The position numbers were made by a program, and so were the translations under genes. A stretch of DNA of 64,000 nt from Micropterix aruncella (lineage: Eukaryota > Arthropoda > Insecta > Lepidoptera > Micropterigidae). The stretch is from positions 23,116,256 to 23,180,255 of the forward strand of contig OX155965.1 in NCBI GenBank assembly GCA_944548615.1, given 5' to 3'. The notes beneath the pieces were generated by a model, which did not search any database, was not told the DNA's origin, and saw only the letters and a list, made by a program, of their open reading frames with translations. Below, piece after piece: positions 1 through 11,079 of the stretch. Each line of letters starts with the position of its first letter. Position 1 is the first letter of the stretch.

Positions 1-867
1 GTATAGAAAAGATGTTATAATTCACAGCCACAGTGAACAGGAAGCCAGTGTGTTCCTTTACTTTTGCCTTCCACGCCGCTATTGGAACGATGACCGTGGA
101 CCGTGGGTACAGCACACACCTAAATCTAGTTTCATTCATAGCAATCAGCCCGTAATAAACAAGCCTTTTTCTAGTTATTAAATAAAATCCGTAGCAATAA
201 ATAAAAAAATCCATAAGCGATTATTATAAATAGCATATTTTGTTATAAACGTTATAACAGGCGTCTCTCAATTCCAACCTCATCTTGATTTGAATCCAAA
301 CTTCATTGAAATCACGAGGAATCGCCGAAATCTGGAAGACCAGACATGCTAACCGAAGAACAACAGCTGACATTCTGAGGATTCTGAACGGTGAAATCAT
401 AAAAACAAACGCCCTAGCGGCCTGGTTACTGTCAAATTTTGACCCAACTATTGTGCCCCTTTTATAATCAAAATGTGACTTTAAGCAATCTTGGCTATCA
501 TAAATTAATACTACTATTTTGTCACTTTACTCTAATGAAAACAATAACCACAATATTTCAAAAAGTGGTAGGATACGCTGAGATAAATATTGTGGCATGT
601 GAGTATGTAAAGTAATGTTGTGGCAAGTAAAGCTGTGGTATATATTGATATGTATGACTACTGTTGATGACGTCACGTAACGGGGCGAAATGCAAAGATT
701 ACGGCGGACCGTAATACAAATGGTTGTAAATTTAGTAAAATAAATCAAATTCAAGAATCAAAGACCTTTCGATAAAAAAGTCAAGAAAATGCTCCATAAA
801 CGCAATGAACGAAAACAGAGTGCCGACTGCCTTGTTTGACATTTCCAATTCCATCACCCATGCGATA
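1..867. other. AT-rich non-coding stretch, no gene recognised
   Basis: No reading frame resembling a known protein and no terminal repeats were found here. The small open frames on both strands look like chance. A few direct repeats of simple AT-rich words are present. Confidence 0.5.
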
Positions 868-1612
868 CTTAACTTAACGTGTTTTCTCGTAACCGCCGAA
901 TTAAGAGAAGGGCTAGGTGAAAAATTTGGAAAAAAAATCTCTCGGTCTGTAGATGTGTCATCAAAACAGAAAAATAAAAAAGTCATCAAAATGGAAAAAC
1001 AAGTAAAGATAGCGCCATCTGCTGGCTTTCCGCGCGGGAAAAGGGTGGAGGGGGTTTGGGAGAGGGTGGGTTTGGGGAGAGAGAGAGAGAGAGAGGAATG
1101 GGGGTTGGGAGAAGGTTAGGGGATAGGGGAGGGGGAAGTGTCGGGAGGGTGGGGAGTGGGGGCGGAGGGGAAAGTGATGTAATTGAGGAAGGGGGAGGGT
1201 TTAGGGGGTTTGGCGCAAGAGGGAATTGTCTGCATGCCGGGAAAGTCTTGGGATGACATAACTGATTTTTTTAACTCATTATATTATAGTTCAAAACAAA
1301 TTTTAAAGATTTCAATAATTTCACCGCTATTTAGCGTAGAGTTGCTAAAGTAAGCTAAATTGGCGCGAAACTTTTTGTTTACTTTCTGTCACACGTCATG
1401 TGGCGTACGCGTCGCTCTTCGATTGTTCCTGTCCGTTTTCTCCTAGACGTAGGTGACATTCATGATCTTAGATCAAATGTAATCGAATTAATCCAAAGGC
1501 ACCGCAACGTAATCGAATTAATCCAAACAAATATTATTTGTACATAAATAATAAGTATGTTTCCGTTTATTTTTGAAACATTAATCTCAATAAAGTAGCC
1601 ATCGAAGTCGAC
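868..1612. repeat. Dispersed repeat family H, copy 1, with G-rich core
   Basis: This stretch is the partner of 45537-46318 in the same orientation. Shared blocks include 'CTCGGTCTGTAGATGTGT', a long purine/G-rich tract (about 1040-1210), 'TGTCTGCATGCCGGGAAAGT', the block after 'CAATAATTTCACC' and the tail 'TTTATTTTTGAAACATTA'. The G-rich core varies in length between copies while its flanks are conserved. The open frames over the core are low-complexity artefacts. The type of element is unknown; I see no terminal inverted repeats and no coding domain. Confidence 0.7.
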
Positions 1613-1719
1613 GAGTTTCAGCTATTTATAATATTATTTACAAGAAGATATCAATTTTTAATATGGCATATATATAGGTTCCAATACTAATTAGACATTT
1701 TAATGTTTAAATAGACTGA

Positions 1720-2760
1720 TTAAACATCAATGCCTCGATCGCCATCATGAACTCTGATCTTCAGGCCATTTGTGAATGGTGTGCGCTGATGGGTCTACTA
1801 ATCAACCCTTTGAAATCCCAGGCTATACTCATTGGAGGTCGTAAATTGCTCTCCAGAGTAAATGTAAAATCCCTTCCGCTTTTAAAACTAAACGATATCA
1901 CCATACCATTGTCGCAAAAAGTGAAAGATCTTGGTCTAATTATCGATGAACATTTATCCTGGCAACCACACGTGGACGAGGTAAGTCGTAAAATATTTGC
2001 TAGTTTTCACCCTCTGCAAACACTCAGAAGATTTCTTCCTATGGACACAAAAAAATCTCTTGCACAGTCTCTCCTCTTGCCTCTCCTTGACTATGCAGAT
2101 GTGGCTTATCTCGATTTATCAGAGGAACTGCTCAACAAACTTGAACGTTTGCAAAATGTATGCATACGATTCATCTTTGGTCTACGTAAGTATGATCACG
2201 TGTCCGACTATAGGGCACAGTTAAAGTGGTTGCCAATACGCCAAAGAAGAAATGTTCATATACTGGCTCTCCTATATCGTGTACTCACCCAACTAACACC
2301 ATCCTATCTCCAGGAGCTTTTTGAACCACTAAGTTCCCACGGTCTCGTACTTCGATCAGCATCTGACAGTTTATTAAAAATTCCGAGTCATAATAGTGAT
2401 TTCTATTCCTATTCTTTCTGTGTCTATGGTGCAAGACTCTGGAACGATCTCCCAGCAAATATACGAAACTCGCCTTCTTTACCATCGTTTAAGACTCACC
2501 TTAAGGATTACTACCTTTCTAAGAAGTAACCAGTTCTTCCCTTTCTCTCCTGTTCCTCTCCCAATTTCCTCTCCTCGGACACTATTAGTCTTAAATTCTT
2601 CCACTTGTCTGTATGTTATGTAATAATCTTTATTTTCACAATGCGCGCATGTACCACTATGTTTAGGTTAGCTGTAAGACATTGCCATGTGGCAATAAGC
2701 TCGCCTTTTTTTGTATACTTTTTAAGTGCAAATAAAGAGTTTATAAGTATTAATCTATCT
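1720..2760 (+). pseudogene. 5'-truncated CR1/Jockey-type LINE: C-terminal end of reverse transcriptase ORF plus 3' UTR
   Basis: The frame is open from about 1720 to the stop near 2529, with an internal ATG at 1747 that is not a true start. The protein (about 260 residues) is the part of a non-LTR reverse transcriptase downstream of the catalytic YADD box. It carries 'LNPLKSQ'-type and 'LGLIIDEHLSW' thumb motifs, then the 'LERLQNVCIRFIFGLRKYD', 'LKWLPIRQRR' and 'ARLWNDLP' blocks typical of CR1/Jockey-group C-termini. The endonuclease, fingers and palm are absent, as expected for a 5'-truncated insertion. The 3' UTR (2530-2760) holds 'GCCATGTGGCAATAAGCTCG' and an AATAAA, and resembles the UTR of the 5.0-5.55 kb copy. 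It is the best preserved of three related fragments (5030-5550 and 8580-9060). Confidence 0.85.
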
Positions 2761-2769
2761 AGATAGAAT

Positions 2770-3860
2770 ATCATCTATTGATGGCATTCCTATTAAAAAT
2801 TCGATAGATGCCATTATTCATTGAATGTCATTATTGTTATTTCTGGTTAAAATATTGGGTTTTTTATAATCAGTCGGTCATTAACAAAAAAAAAACATTC
2901 ATTATAAATATTATTATAATGAATGGCCTGAACTACATAAATTACTAAGTATTTATTTATTATTTATTTTATTTTTTTAGGTACATAGGATTAGGTATAC
3001 AGTTCATTCATAGGTCATGTAATCTTATAATAATTATATAAATTATTATATTAGTTTGGCTGTAAATGCTATCAGCGCCACCTGCATTTCGCCGTCTCTG
3101 AAGGGCTACCAAATTGTTCTATAGAGTTGTGCAATCTAGCTATTACCATACCTATATTATCAATGGTAATACTATACGATGAACAAAACAGTAAACTGAA
3201 CAGAGACGTGCCAGAAAGTTTACTCTGTGTCGCCGCGAATCGAAAGGGAAAACTCATGCAATAAGTAAGTGAAATCAGTTCGGGAATGTTAATAAAATTT
3301 CGCAAGCGCCGCGGTCTGCCAGACCGCCCACGCGCCGAGAGGGTCAGGTGAACCGCGGCGACCTCTGCGTCCGCCCACCATCTCAAACACTCGCACTGAG
3401 CTGGCAGGCCTAATTCAATTTGACTAAGTTGCGTATTTGCTAATTGTCTAGGAGTAATTTTAAGTAAATCATTTTGGTTCTTGCTTTTGTATGTAGGCTA
3501 GCATCAAATCCAATCAATCATTTATTGTGAACTGCATGTGTGTCATACATGTCTAGAGAGTTAAAGCAGTTTGCTATGTATAAAAAAAATCGGTTGTCTG
3601 TAAAGTCGGTTTACTGACGATAGTTTAACATGACAACGTCATAAGAAAATACTGATGGAATGGTTGCATTTGAAGCAGTTTCATTCAAGATTCTGATATT
3701 GTTTATTATAAACACCCAAAAAATTATGCTTTTATACTCACCGATTTGACTACAACATGTAAATGTATTATTGTATAGCAGTATAATTGTATAATTGTTT
3801 ATTGTTTAAAGTTTATTGTTTTTTTTAATTTGAAAGTTTTAAATCTCAAACTGTTAAATA
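2770..3860. other. Non-coding, AT-rich with a short GC-rich block
   Basis: No gene was recognised. 3060-3420 is more GC-rich and holds a 104-codon open frame on the minus strand without a recognisable domain. The rest is AT-rich with homopolymers. Confidence 0.4.
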
Positions 3861-3867
3861 ACGGGTT

Positions 3868-3965
3868 GAGAAGCGTTTGAGCACGCTGCGCCATCTAGCG
3901 GTAGATAATACGTTGTAAATAAACAATATCAGCGACATTTTACCAACCGCTAGATAGCGCATCGT
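3868..3965. mobile_element. Short inverted-repeat MITE, 'GCGCCATCTAGCGG' family (diverged copy)
   Basis: The left arm 'GCGCCATCTAGCGGTAGATA' is mirrored by 'ACCGCTAGATAGCGC' on the right, around an AT-rich centre. The palindrome at 42573-42699 has the same arm sequence and the same layout, so the two belong to one small MITE family. No target duplication was identified. Confidence 0.6.
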
Positions 3966-3969
3966 AATG

Positions 3970-5025
3970 ATAGCTTTCATACTTTTTTTTTTTTAATAAA
4001 AGTTGCTTACTTCGTTGCACTTCGTTGTACCCACAAGAAAATTGTCCGTTCAGTAATAACATTCCGTATGTCAAGAATACATATGAAATTATGTCAAGAA
4101 TTTAAATCAATCTAGTGATTTTCATTCTTACTATTTTAGACTGAGGTTAGTAACTAATTCTTGTCGCAACCGGTAGATGGCAGCATTTATATTGAATAAA
4201 AATATAATAAATGGAACGCCTCAGAGCGAGGTAACGCCGCATGAGTCATGTTTTTTCGTGCGTGCAGCAGGCTCCATCGATTTATAAGACGTTGTCACGT
4301 CGATATATTAGGCATATAATTTTTATTAACTATATATATTTACTTGCTGTTATTGCATACCCTTAAGTATAATCGATATAGTTATCACAAGGCAATAAGT
4401 ACCTATATTCATAAAGCTTTCGTTGTTAGATAAGAAATGTATTAAAAAAGCGCAATTTAAAAAAATATACATAGAAGTAATATTGTAAAAAAATGGGACA
4501 AACATTAAGTATGGAAGAGAAATTAAACATAGGTATGGGTAGAGGTTAAATACTCTAAGCCTGAAATGTAGGTAGCCATGTCATAAAATAGTAAAAGAGG
4601 TAAGTAAAAATAGTCGTATGATACAGACAATTATTAAATTGATTATTTGCTTGTACTTATTTGCCCACTTCAAGAATGCTGTATTAATTCTGCAGTAAGA
4701 CGATAGGCTTACGTGCAAGGTATTGTTTTAAGCTGAGACATAATGTCATAAGAGCCATGTATCACATTTAAGAATACGAAATAATTACTTATAACATACA
4801 TTAATGAGTTCGTAATGGACGGCTAAAATCTAATAAGCTAGTTGACAATTCGTAAGCTAACTTAAGAATGCAAATAGGGAAAATGTGTCCATTTTTAGCT
4901 TTTAATATACTAAAATATTTACAAAAAAATGTGTCATTTCAATTGACTAAAAATTCATAAATATCCAATCAGCATGGAATCCGGGTCATCAGACGTAGAA
5001 AAATTCTCTGAATGCAACGGTATAC
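3970..5025. other. AT-rich non-coding stretch
   Basis: No coding potential or clear terminal repeats were seen. An isolated relative of the MITE arm motif (a 'CGGTAGATGGCAGCA' word) occurs near 4170. Confidence 0.4.
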
Positions 5026-5029
5026 AATA

Positions 5030-5550
5030 TATTTTCGACCAAAATGACTCAGTCTGTTTCAACCATCGATATGATGGGAACCCTCTGAGATCTGAGAACG
5101 ACCCACTTCTCTCGATCCCTGGTCACAATAGTGATTTCTGCTCTCACTCCTTCTGCGTACATGGAGCCCGTCTCAGGAATACTTTACCCACACATCTAGG
5201 AACAGCACCGAATTTGTGTTGCTCTAAACTCTAAACGCAGGCTCAAAGAACACCAAGACGAGCTCATAAATTTCTCTCGTCCCCTCCCCTTCCTCTTCCC
5301 TGCGCCATTATAGGTTTATTGCTTATTAAAATTTCGATTTATGTTTAATTTTCTGTAAATTTTAATGATAGATACATTTGATACGAGCTGCCTTTATAAG
5401 TGATATCAGTAATAGTTGTATGTTATTTTTACCTCAAATCATGTTTTTTCTGTTAGGTTACGGTTAACTGTAAGATATGCTACAAAGCAATAATCTCGCA
5501 GATTCGTTTGAACGAATAAAGCGTTTTATTATTATTATTATTACTATGTA
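5030..5550 (+). pseudogene. CR1/Jockey-type LINE 3' fragment, second copy
   Basis: The translated block 'HNSDFCSHSFCVHGARLRN' (about 5120-5180) aligns with 'HNSDFYSYSFCVYGARLWN' of the 1.7-kb copy, so only the last 60 or so residues of the RT ORF survive. The upstream frame is degraded. The 3' UTR keeps the 'GTTAACTGTAAGATATGC...AAGCAATAATCTCGC' pattern and ends in an (ATT)n tail at 5525-5545, typical of a target-primed insertion end. Non-functional. Confidence 0.75.
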
Positions 5551-5684
5551 TATTTTCATACTGCCTTCAGTTTCGTGCATCAGGAGCCAGACGCCTTTCG
5601 TTTAAATATCAGATTTCGACATTTTAAAAGGTTGTCCGCTAATGGGACGTACGTCCACTTGAATTTGCTATGTCGCTTCGTAAC

Positions 5685-5757
5685 GCTGGGTATCAATGGA
5701 TATCAATGTTATCAACTGGGTATCAATGTTATCAACTGGGTATCAATGTTACGAACT
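5685..5757. repeat. Short tandem repeat, about 20-bp unit
   Basis: Three to four imperfect copies of 'TGGGTATCAATGTTATCAAC' are followed directly by the left inverted terminal repeat at 5762. Confidence 0.85.
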
Positions 5758-5761
5758 ACCC

Positions 5762-6824
5762 AGGTTCGCGCACCAACTCTGTTCCGCGCACCTGCAACTG
5801 CTCCAGTAGTGGATACGTCCGTGAGCGCTCCGAGCGGTGGCGGTAAATGTTAGGGAGTTAATGGGCCCTTGCTGAGTTGGCCACGAAGACCCATTTTGTT
5901 CAGGGTTGGTCACACTCACGGGTCAACACCTATCCGACGGCCTCCACGCATGAAGTGCGAGCCTGGGTAGGACTCTGACCCTATGGTTAGTTTCCCCTGG
6001 GAATCAACCTTCTGGCGCTCCTGGACGGTCTGCGCACCGTGCGGCGTGAGCCAATCGACTGTGCACTCTGACTAACGGTCGGGGGAGTCTAGAAGCAGTA
6101 CTGTTTCCTATAGTGCGGACCTTACGGCGACTGCTCTTGAAACGACCATCGGCTATCCGATCCTGGGTGAACAGCCGGGCAAAGGACGCTGTGGTCCGCG
6201 ATAGAGTCGGTATACACCTTTTCACCGCTTCGTAAGGGAGAGGACCGCGCAAGCGACCTCGAACTCGTAACCAATCGAGAGACTGGAGTAATCTGGTTAC
6301 AATTGGAAGTAAGGGCGTGAGCTATCTCGCGGTTAAGGCATTGGCCTCTTACGGGTTTGTGGCGGAGCTAGACGGTGGACTGTTTTGTCCAAGTCTTCTG
6401 CGCTCACTCCAAGGAGATAGAACAACTAATCGTTAAAACTTCCTGAGGTGACGGGCTCGCCCGCTGTAGTCGACAACCCTAGTTGGCGGTAAATGCGCGA
6501 TCGCAAAGTGATGCGCACTGTGTTCGTGGACGCGAGCAAGGTGGGACGTTGGTGGGTACGTCTCGCGCATTACGTTCGGCGTTCAGTAAACGCGAATCCA
6601 TTGCTATAGTGGGCCGAGGAGAAAACGCGCTGTTCGCGGACGCGCTCGTGGTCGCATTCGCGGTCGCGTTTGCGGTCGCGTTTGCGTTGAGTTTTCATTC
6701 GAACGTTGACATGTTCGCTCTGTTTGAATAAAAACTGCGAAACACTCGTTGTTCTCGAGTTGATGCGCGCGTCGTCTACATTTGAGCAGTTGCAGATGCG
6801 CGGAGCAGAGTTGATGCGCTAACC
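5762..6824. mobile_element. Element with about 42-bp terminal inverted repeats, host of a nested family A copy
   Basis: The left end 5762-5805 and the right end 6784-6824 are inverted copies; the shared core is 'CAACTCTG' followed by 'CCGCGCA' and 'CTGCAACTGCTC'. Between them lie a family A insertion (5850-6483) and a GC-rich remainder (6496-6780) with a short tandem 'GCGGTCGCGTTT' repeat near 6655-6690. The 82-codon frame over that remainder is repetitive and probably not a gene. Without the insertion the element would be about 430 bp. No clear target duplication was found. Confidence 0.6.
5850..6483 (+). mobile_element. Family A retroposon, copy A1 (634 bp, full length)
   Basis: It starts 'TTAGGGAGTTAATGGGCCC' and ends 'CGACAACCCTAGT'. 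It is bounded by an exact 12-bp direct repeat TGGCGGTAAATG at 5838-5849 and 6484-6495. That target-duplication length points to target-primed reverse transcription, so the unit behaves as a short non-LTR retroposon without poly(A). The 3' end carries a GC palindrome 'CGGGCTCGCCCG' about 20 bp before the end. No coding frame is shared by all copies, so it should be non-autonomous. No convincing Pol III A/B boxes were seen. Confidence 0.85.
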
Positions 6825-7368
6825 CAATGGATACCCATCTTTACATATTTATACACAAGTCTCATTCATAAGACCACACTGTTTTTTTTCTCATACACTG
6901 TATATATACACACAAACACACACAAGCGTTATTTAAATATTTATTTTACGCATTGAATCGACGCCCACGAAATCTCCGCGACAATCTCCACCGCGAAATC
7001 GACGTGATGGTCCGAATCGATTTCGAGGCTGCATTTTTATGAATGGGCGTGACGTCATCAACACTTGCGCAATTTCCGTCTAGTTTTTCCTTGTCATATA
7101 TAAATACCTTCCGCGGACGTCTTGAGAGTTAATCTGACTCCTACGCCAGATCTGGATTGATTTATAAGCGATATCAATTACTGCGATACAAATCACTATG
7201 ATTTTGAACGTTGCAGCATTTGGTGCATTGTGCAAATACCAAAATGAATGACTGAATATTAGCTATACGATAGGTCAAACTGACCGTTCTCACAGCCACT
7301 AAACCAACAATATGATATAAATAAAAAGTAAAGAATAATTTTTAAAACAAGCTTTACTTTCCACCAGG

Positions 7369-7590
7369 GAGTTCCAGTGGCAATCTCCCGGCTCCATCTT
7401 CAGACCCACGTCATCATGTGTAATAGAAAGTTTTCAAGACAACAAAAGATACTAGCCCAAATTCGACTGTCCTACAATTTGCCGTCAGAGTTCCAGTGCC
7501 CATATCCCGGCTCCATCATCAAATCAGCTGGATGGTATAATATTGCAATGTCACCGAACTTACATTAGTATGCCAAATTTCCGCGCAGTC
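7369..7590. repeat. Tandem duplication, about 118-bp unit
   Basis: The block beginning 'GAGTTCCAGTGGCAATCTCC' at 7369 recurs at 7487 as 'GAGTTCCAGTGCCCATATCC', each followed by 'CGGCTCCATC'. Sequence of this type is, from memory, common in 3' regions of insect LINE-like repeats; no coding part is attached here. Confidence 0.7.
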
Positions 7591-7754
7591 GGATACCACA
7601 TAGTTGAGAATTTTGAAGCGGACAACTTAAATACGGACATTGCAAGTTATTATAAAGCTTGTAAAAAGAAACGAATTTTAAAATAAAACTCTTTACTTTT
7701 CAAACGCGATTAAACGTTTAAATCTGTCATTTGTATTTTATTCCTGGTTGCAAT

Positions 7755-7835
7755 TTAAAAAAATTGGTTATGTCACTACAACACTTTCCGGACAAGAAGC
7801 CAAGAACTTAGAGAAGGAATTTGAACGTGATGTCC
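7755..7835. repeat. Short shared motif block (family G)
   Basis: The segment with 'GGTTATGTCACTACAACACTTTCC' type sequence, then 'GAAGCCAAGAACTTAGA', closely matches 57395-57480. The first half also occurs inverted in 1238-1275, 16675-16725 and 45978-46010, so this is a small conserved piece of a wider repeat. Confidence 0.55.
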
Positions 7836-7871
7836 CTGGGAAGAAGGTTGGGCCCGGTTGGAGCTAATGGT

Positions 7872-8500
7872 TTAGGGAGCTAATGGGCCCTGTTGGATTT
7901 GGCCACTAAGACCCATTCGTTCAGGGTCGGTCATACTAACGGGTCAACTTCCATCCGTCGGCCTCCACGTAGAAGAAAAAGCTACTGTAGGACGCTGTCT
8001 CCCATAGGAGTCAACCTTCGGGCGCTCATTGACGGTTTGCGCACCGTGCGGCGTCAGCCAATCGATTGTGCACTCCGACTAACAGCCGCGGGAGTCTGGG
8101 AACAGTAATGTTTCCTATAGAGCGGTGGTTATGGCAACTGCTCTTGAAACGACCATTCGGTCACCTGATCCCGGGTGAATAAGACCGGCAAAGGATGCTG
8201 TGGTCCGCGGTAGATTCGATACATACCGTTTCACCGCTAAGTAAGAAAGATGACCGCGCAAGCGACATCGATCACGTAACCAGTCGGGAGACTTGAGTAA
8301 TCTGGTTGCAACTGGTATTAAGGGCGCTAGTGTCGGCCCGCTGGGTGACTTACCTGGGTATCTCGCGGTATGGCGTTACCTTCTTACGGGCATGTGGCGG
8401 AACTTGACGGTGGACTGTTTTGTCCTAAGTCTTCTACGCTCACCTCACGGGAGACAGAAGGATCAATATCGTTAAAACTTCCTGAGGTGACTGGGGACGG
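7872..8500 (+). mobile_element. Family A retroposon, copy A2
   Basis: It begins 'TTAGGGAGCTAATGGGCCC' and follows copy A1 along its length, including the 'CGCACCGTGCGGCGTCAGCC' block and 'TCCTGAGGTGAC' near the 3' end. The last about 30 bp diverge and no target duplication was identified, so the 3' boundary is approximate. Confidence 0.8.
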
Positions 8501-8579
8501 GGAGGACTTGGTATCTAAAGCCAAAATTCAAGAAATAAATAAATTTCCGAGTAGAACATAATACATACATACATAATAT

Positions 8580-9060
8580 ATAAATAAATAAATAAACTGC
8601 AAAAATAAGAAAAGCAATGGGAAGGGATAATGGAAGGGTTAGATTGTATGGTTTATATTTATTGTAAAAGCAAGTGCTTTTTTAATGATTGCTTAAAGGT
8701 GGACAGCGAGCTAGCGCCTCTAATAGTCGGAGGAAGCTGATTCGACATTCGAGCTGCACGTACGGAGAAGGAGTAGGAAGAAAAAGTGGTTTTGTGTTTT
8801 GGGATAGGTACGTAGGGTATTATTCTGACTCGATCGAAGTTGGAGACCATGACTTCCTAACCTGGTAAAAGTCTCGTTGAGGTAGGAGGGAGATGTAGGA
8901 TTGTGTGGGACATTATATAGTAGTGAAAGGATATGCAAGTTTCTTTGGTCCCGTATACGAAGCCATTGCAATTTTGTTCGGTCTCGGAAACATGGTCATA
9001 ATTCCGCAGATTGAATATGTACCTTATGAAAACGTTCTGCAGGCGCTCATCAAATAAAAT
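8580..9060 (-). pseudogene. CR1/Jockey-type LINE 3' fragment, third copy (frameshifted)
   Basis: Three overlapping minus-strand frames together spell the same C-terminal region as the 1.7-kb copy: 'ERLQNVFIRYIFNLRNYDHV' (about 9030-8970), 'WLRIRDQRNLHILSLLYNV' (about 8960-8905) and the 'SYSFSVRAARMSNQLPPTIR' block (about 8785-8725). The changes of frame show at least two indels. The 3' side runs into AT-rich simple sequence near 8560. Non-functional. Confidence 0.8.
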
Positions 9061-9079
9061 ATCAAATAAATAAACCACT

Positions 9080-9980
9080 TTTCACACCAAGAAATTTTAG
9101 TCAATTATTAAATGATGCTCTCTGTCCGACGTCGCCAAATAAAGCAAAGCTTGTGCTTGAGCGGGCATTCTATAAACATACATTCGTTGAATACGTTAAA
9201 AAATACAATAGAATGGAAAGTGCCTGAAATGCCTTAAGTGCCTGAAAGTGACCGAAGACTTAAAGTCACAGTTAAACTTGAAAAGGGTGATATTACACCC
9301 GGGTATTGATGGGGATGAGTAGTCACGCAAAAGTAAATGGTTTTATCTGATTCTATTCAAAGCCTTCTAAGTATCGTGAATGCCAATCACAGCGGCAAGC
9401 AAGCAAGCGCTCCATTAATGGCTGATGAGTCACTAGCACGCTAGCTAGTCGAATGATCTACGCTCGATGGACTAACCATGAATCACTCGTATTGCACTAG
9501 CGCCAGTGACTGCCGCGATAAACGAATGCATCTCAATTAATACCGCTAACTGAAATGCAAAACAGTGCACTGGCAATACCAAATATAGAGTTGCCGAGAT
9601 TACGCGACAAGAAATTTAAATGTGTCATAATATAGTACGCTGTGAGAACATTTTAAGTTCCAGAACCGTGGAATTATTTGGCAAAGGTAAATTATAATTT
9701 TTTCATTGGAAATTTATTACTAACTAACTAAAGCCTTGTAAGTCTTAGAACTGTAGGACTAAACAGCAAATCAAAACTATAATTGTTGCATAGGCCTTTT
9801 TTTACTAGCTGTATAATAAGGTTTATTTTGACACGTCCAGAGCGATTTTTAGCCGCAAACTGAACACGATGAAAATGTAAGTCAAAGATATATTCAAAAA
9901 GGCTAGCGAATTGCCTAACAGCAATATCCAACATATACCTAGTGGAATAGAGATATTATTCTGGGGATAACGTATGCATA
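9080..9980. other. Non-coding stretch without recognised features
   Basis: No domain-bearing frame was found on either strand and no inverted or tandem repeat structure stands out. Confidence 0.4.
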
Positions 9981-9988
9981 TATGACGA

Positions 9989-10653
9989 CTAGGGTTGTCG
10001 ACTACAGCGGGCGAGCCCGTCACCTCAGGAAGTTTTAACGATTAGTCGTTCTATCTCCCTGGAGTGAGCGCAGAAGACTTGGACAAAACAGTCCACCGTC
10101 AAGTTCCGTCACAAACCCGTTAGAGGCCAACGCCTTAACCGCGAGATAGCCAGGAGTGTTACCCAGCGGGCTTACACTCACACCCTTACTTCCAATCGCG
10201 ACCAGATTACTCCAGTCTCTCGATTGGTTACGAGTTCGAGGTCTCTCGCTCTCCCTTACGAATTGGTGAAACGGTGTATAACGAATCTATTGCGGACCAC
10301 GGCATCCTTTGCCCGGCTGTTCACCCAGGATCGGGTAGCCGATGGTTGTTTCAAGAGCAGTCGCCGTAAGGTCCGCAACCACCCCCGCTCTATAGGAAAC
10401 AGTACTGCTTCCAGACTCCCCCGACTGTTAGTCAGAGTGCGCAATCGATTGGCTTATGCCGCACGGTGCGCAGACCGTCCAGGAGCGCCAGAAGGTTGAT
10501 TCCCAGGGGAAACTAACCATAAGGCCAGAGTCCTACCCAGGCTCGCACTTCATGCGTGGAGGCCGTCGGATAGGTGTTGAACCGTGAGTGTGACCAACCC
10601 TGAACAGAATGGGTCTTCGTGGCCAACTCAGCAAGGGCCTATTAACTCCCCTG
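9989..10653 (-). mobile_element. Family A retroposon, copy A3 (full length, inverted)
   Basis: The reverse complement begins 'TCAGGGGAGTTAATAGGCCC' and ends 'GTCGACAACCCTAG'. It is about 96% similar to A1 by eye across most of its length. The flanks carry a near-exact direct repeat: ATGCATATATGACGA ending at 9988 and ATGCATATATTACAG from 10655, which fits a decayed target-site duplication of 13-15 bp. The two open frames across it are on opposite strands and are not shared in full by the other copies. Confidence 0.85.
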
Positions 10654-10689
10654 ACATGCATATATTACAGTCTAGTTACAGTTAAAGAA

Positions 10690-10980
10690 AAAAATGTTCT
10701 GTGGTCTAGCCTTCGTTGGACAAACGAAACGGCCTATAGCCACTCGACTGATAAAACACATAAAAGCTGTTAAAAACGTTCAGCGAGAAAAATCGGCGAT
10801 CTGCAAGCACATATTGGATGGCGGAACTAACCACTGGTTGCAATCTAAAAACCCCATTGTGCTATCCAAAGAACAATTTTATTTTCCCCGTATGATCCGG
10901 GAAGCCATTGAAATAAGATAACCCCGAACATCAATAGATATGACGGATTCAAACTCGACTACGTGAAACCCTCTTCTTAA
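10690..10980 (+). pseudogene. Penelope-like element: C-terminal GIY-YIG endonuclease fragment
   Basis: The frame from 10694 contains 'AFVGQTKRPIATRLIKH' (the Y/F-V-G-Q-T box with the catalytic-site arginine region), 'SAICKHILDGG' and 'IREAIEIR', the ordered blocks of Penelope-like GIY-YIG domains. It stops at 10921, but the next frame continues with 'NINRYDGFKLDYVKPSS' to a stop at 10978-10980, so one indel splits the end of the ORF. The reverse transcriptase and the start of the GIY-YIG domain are missing. The 3' tail at 11080-11290 belongs to the same element. Confidence 0.85.
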
Positions 10981-11079
10981 AATTTCTCAATGCCTATCGC
11001 CAAGCTCAATGATCTAATACAGGATACAATGAGTGTTGAGTGCACGGCGGATTTTCGAAATTCGCGCGCGCCGAACCCG

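Noticed and set aside
5850..6483. Family A as a Helitron (3' end CTAG followed by T, with a GC hairpin upstream)
   Set aside because: Copies A1, A3 and A6 have 12-15 bp target-site duplications and some are 5'-truncated, which Helitrons do not produce but target-primed insertion does.
6483..6731. An 82-codon Ala/Val/Phe-rich frame
   Set aside because: It covers a tandem GCGGTCGCGTTT repeat and starts in the family A target duplication, so the frame is fortuitous.
10224..10499. A 91-codon frame in family A copy A3, with a related 82-codon minus-strand frame in A1
   Set aside because: The frame is antisense to or out of register with other copies and is broken in A2, A4 and A7; no domain is seen.
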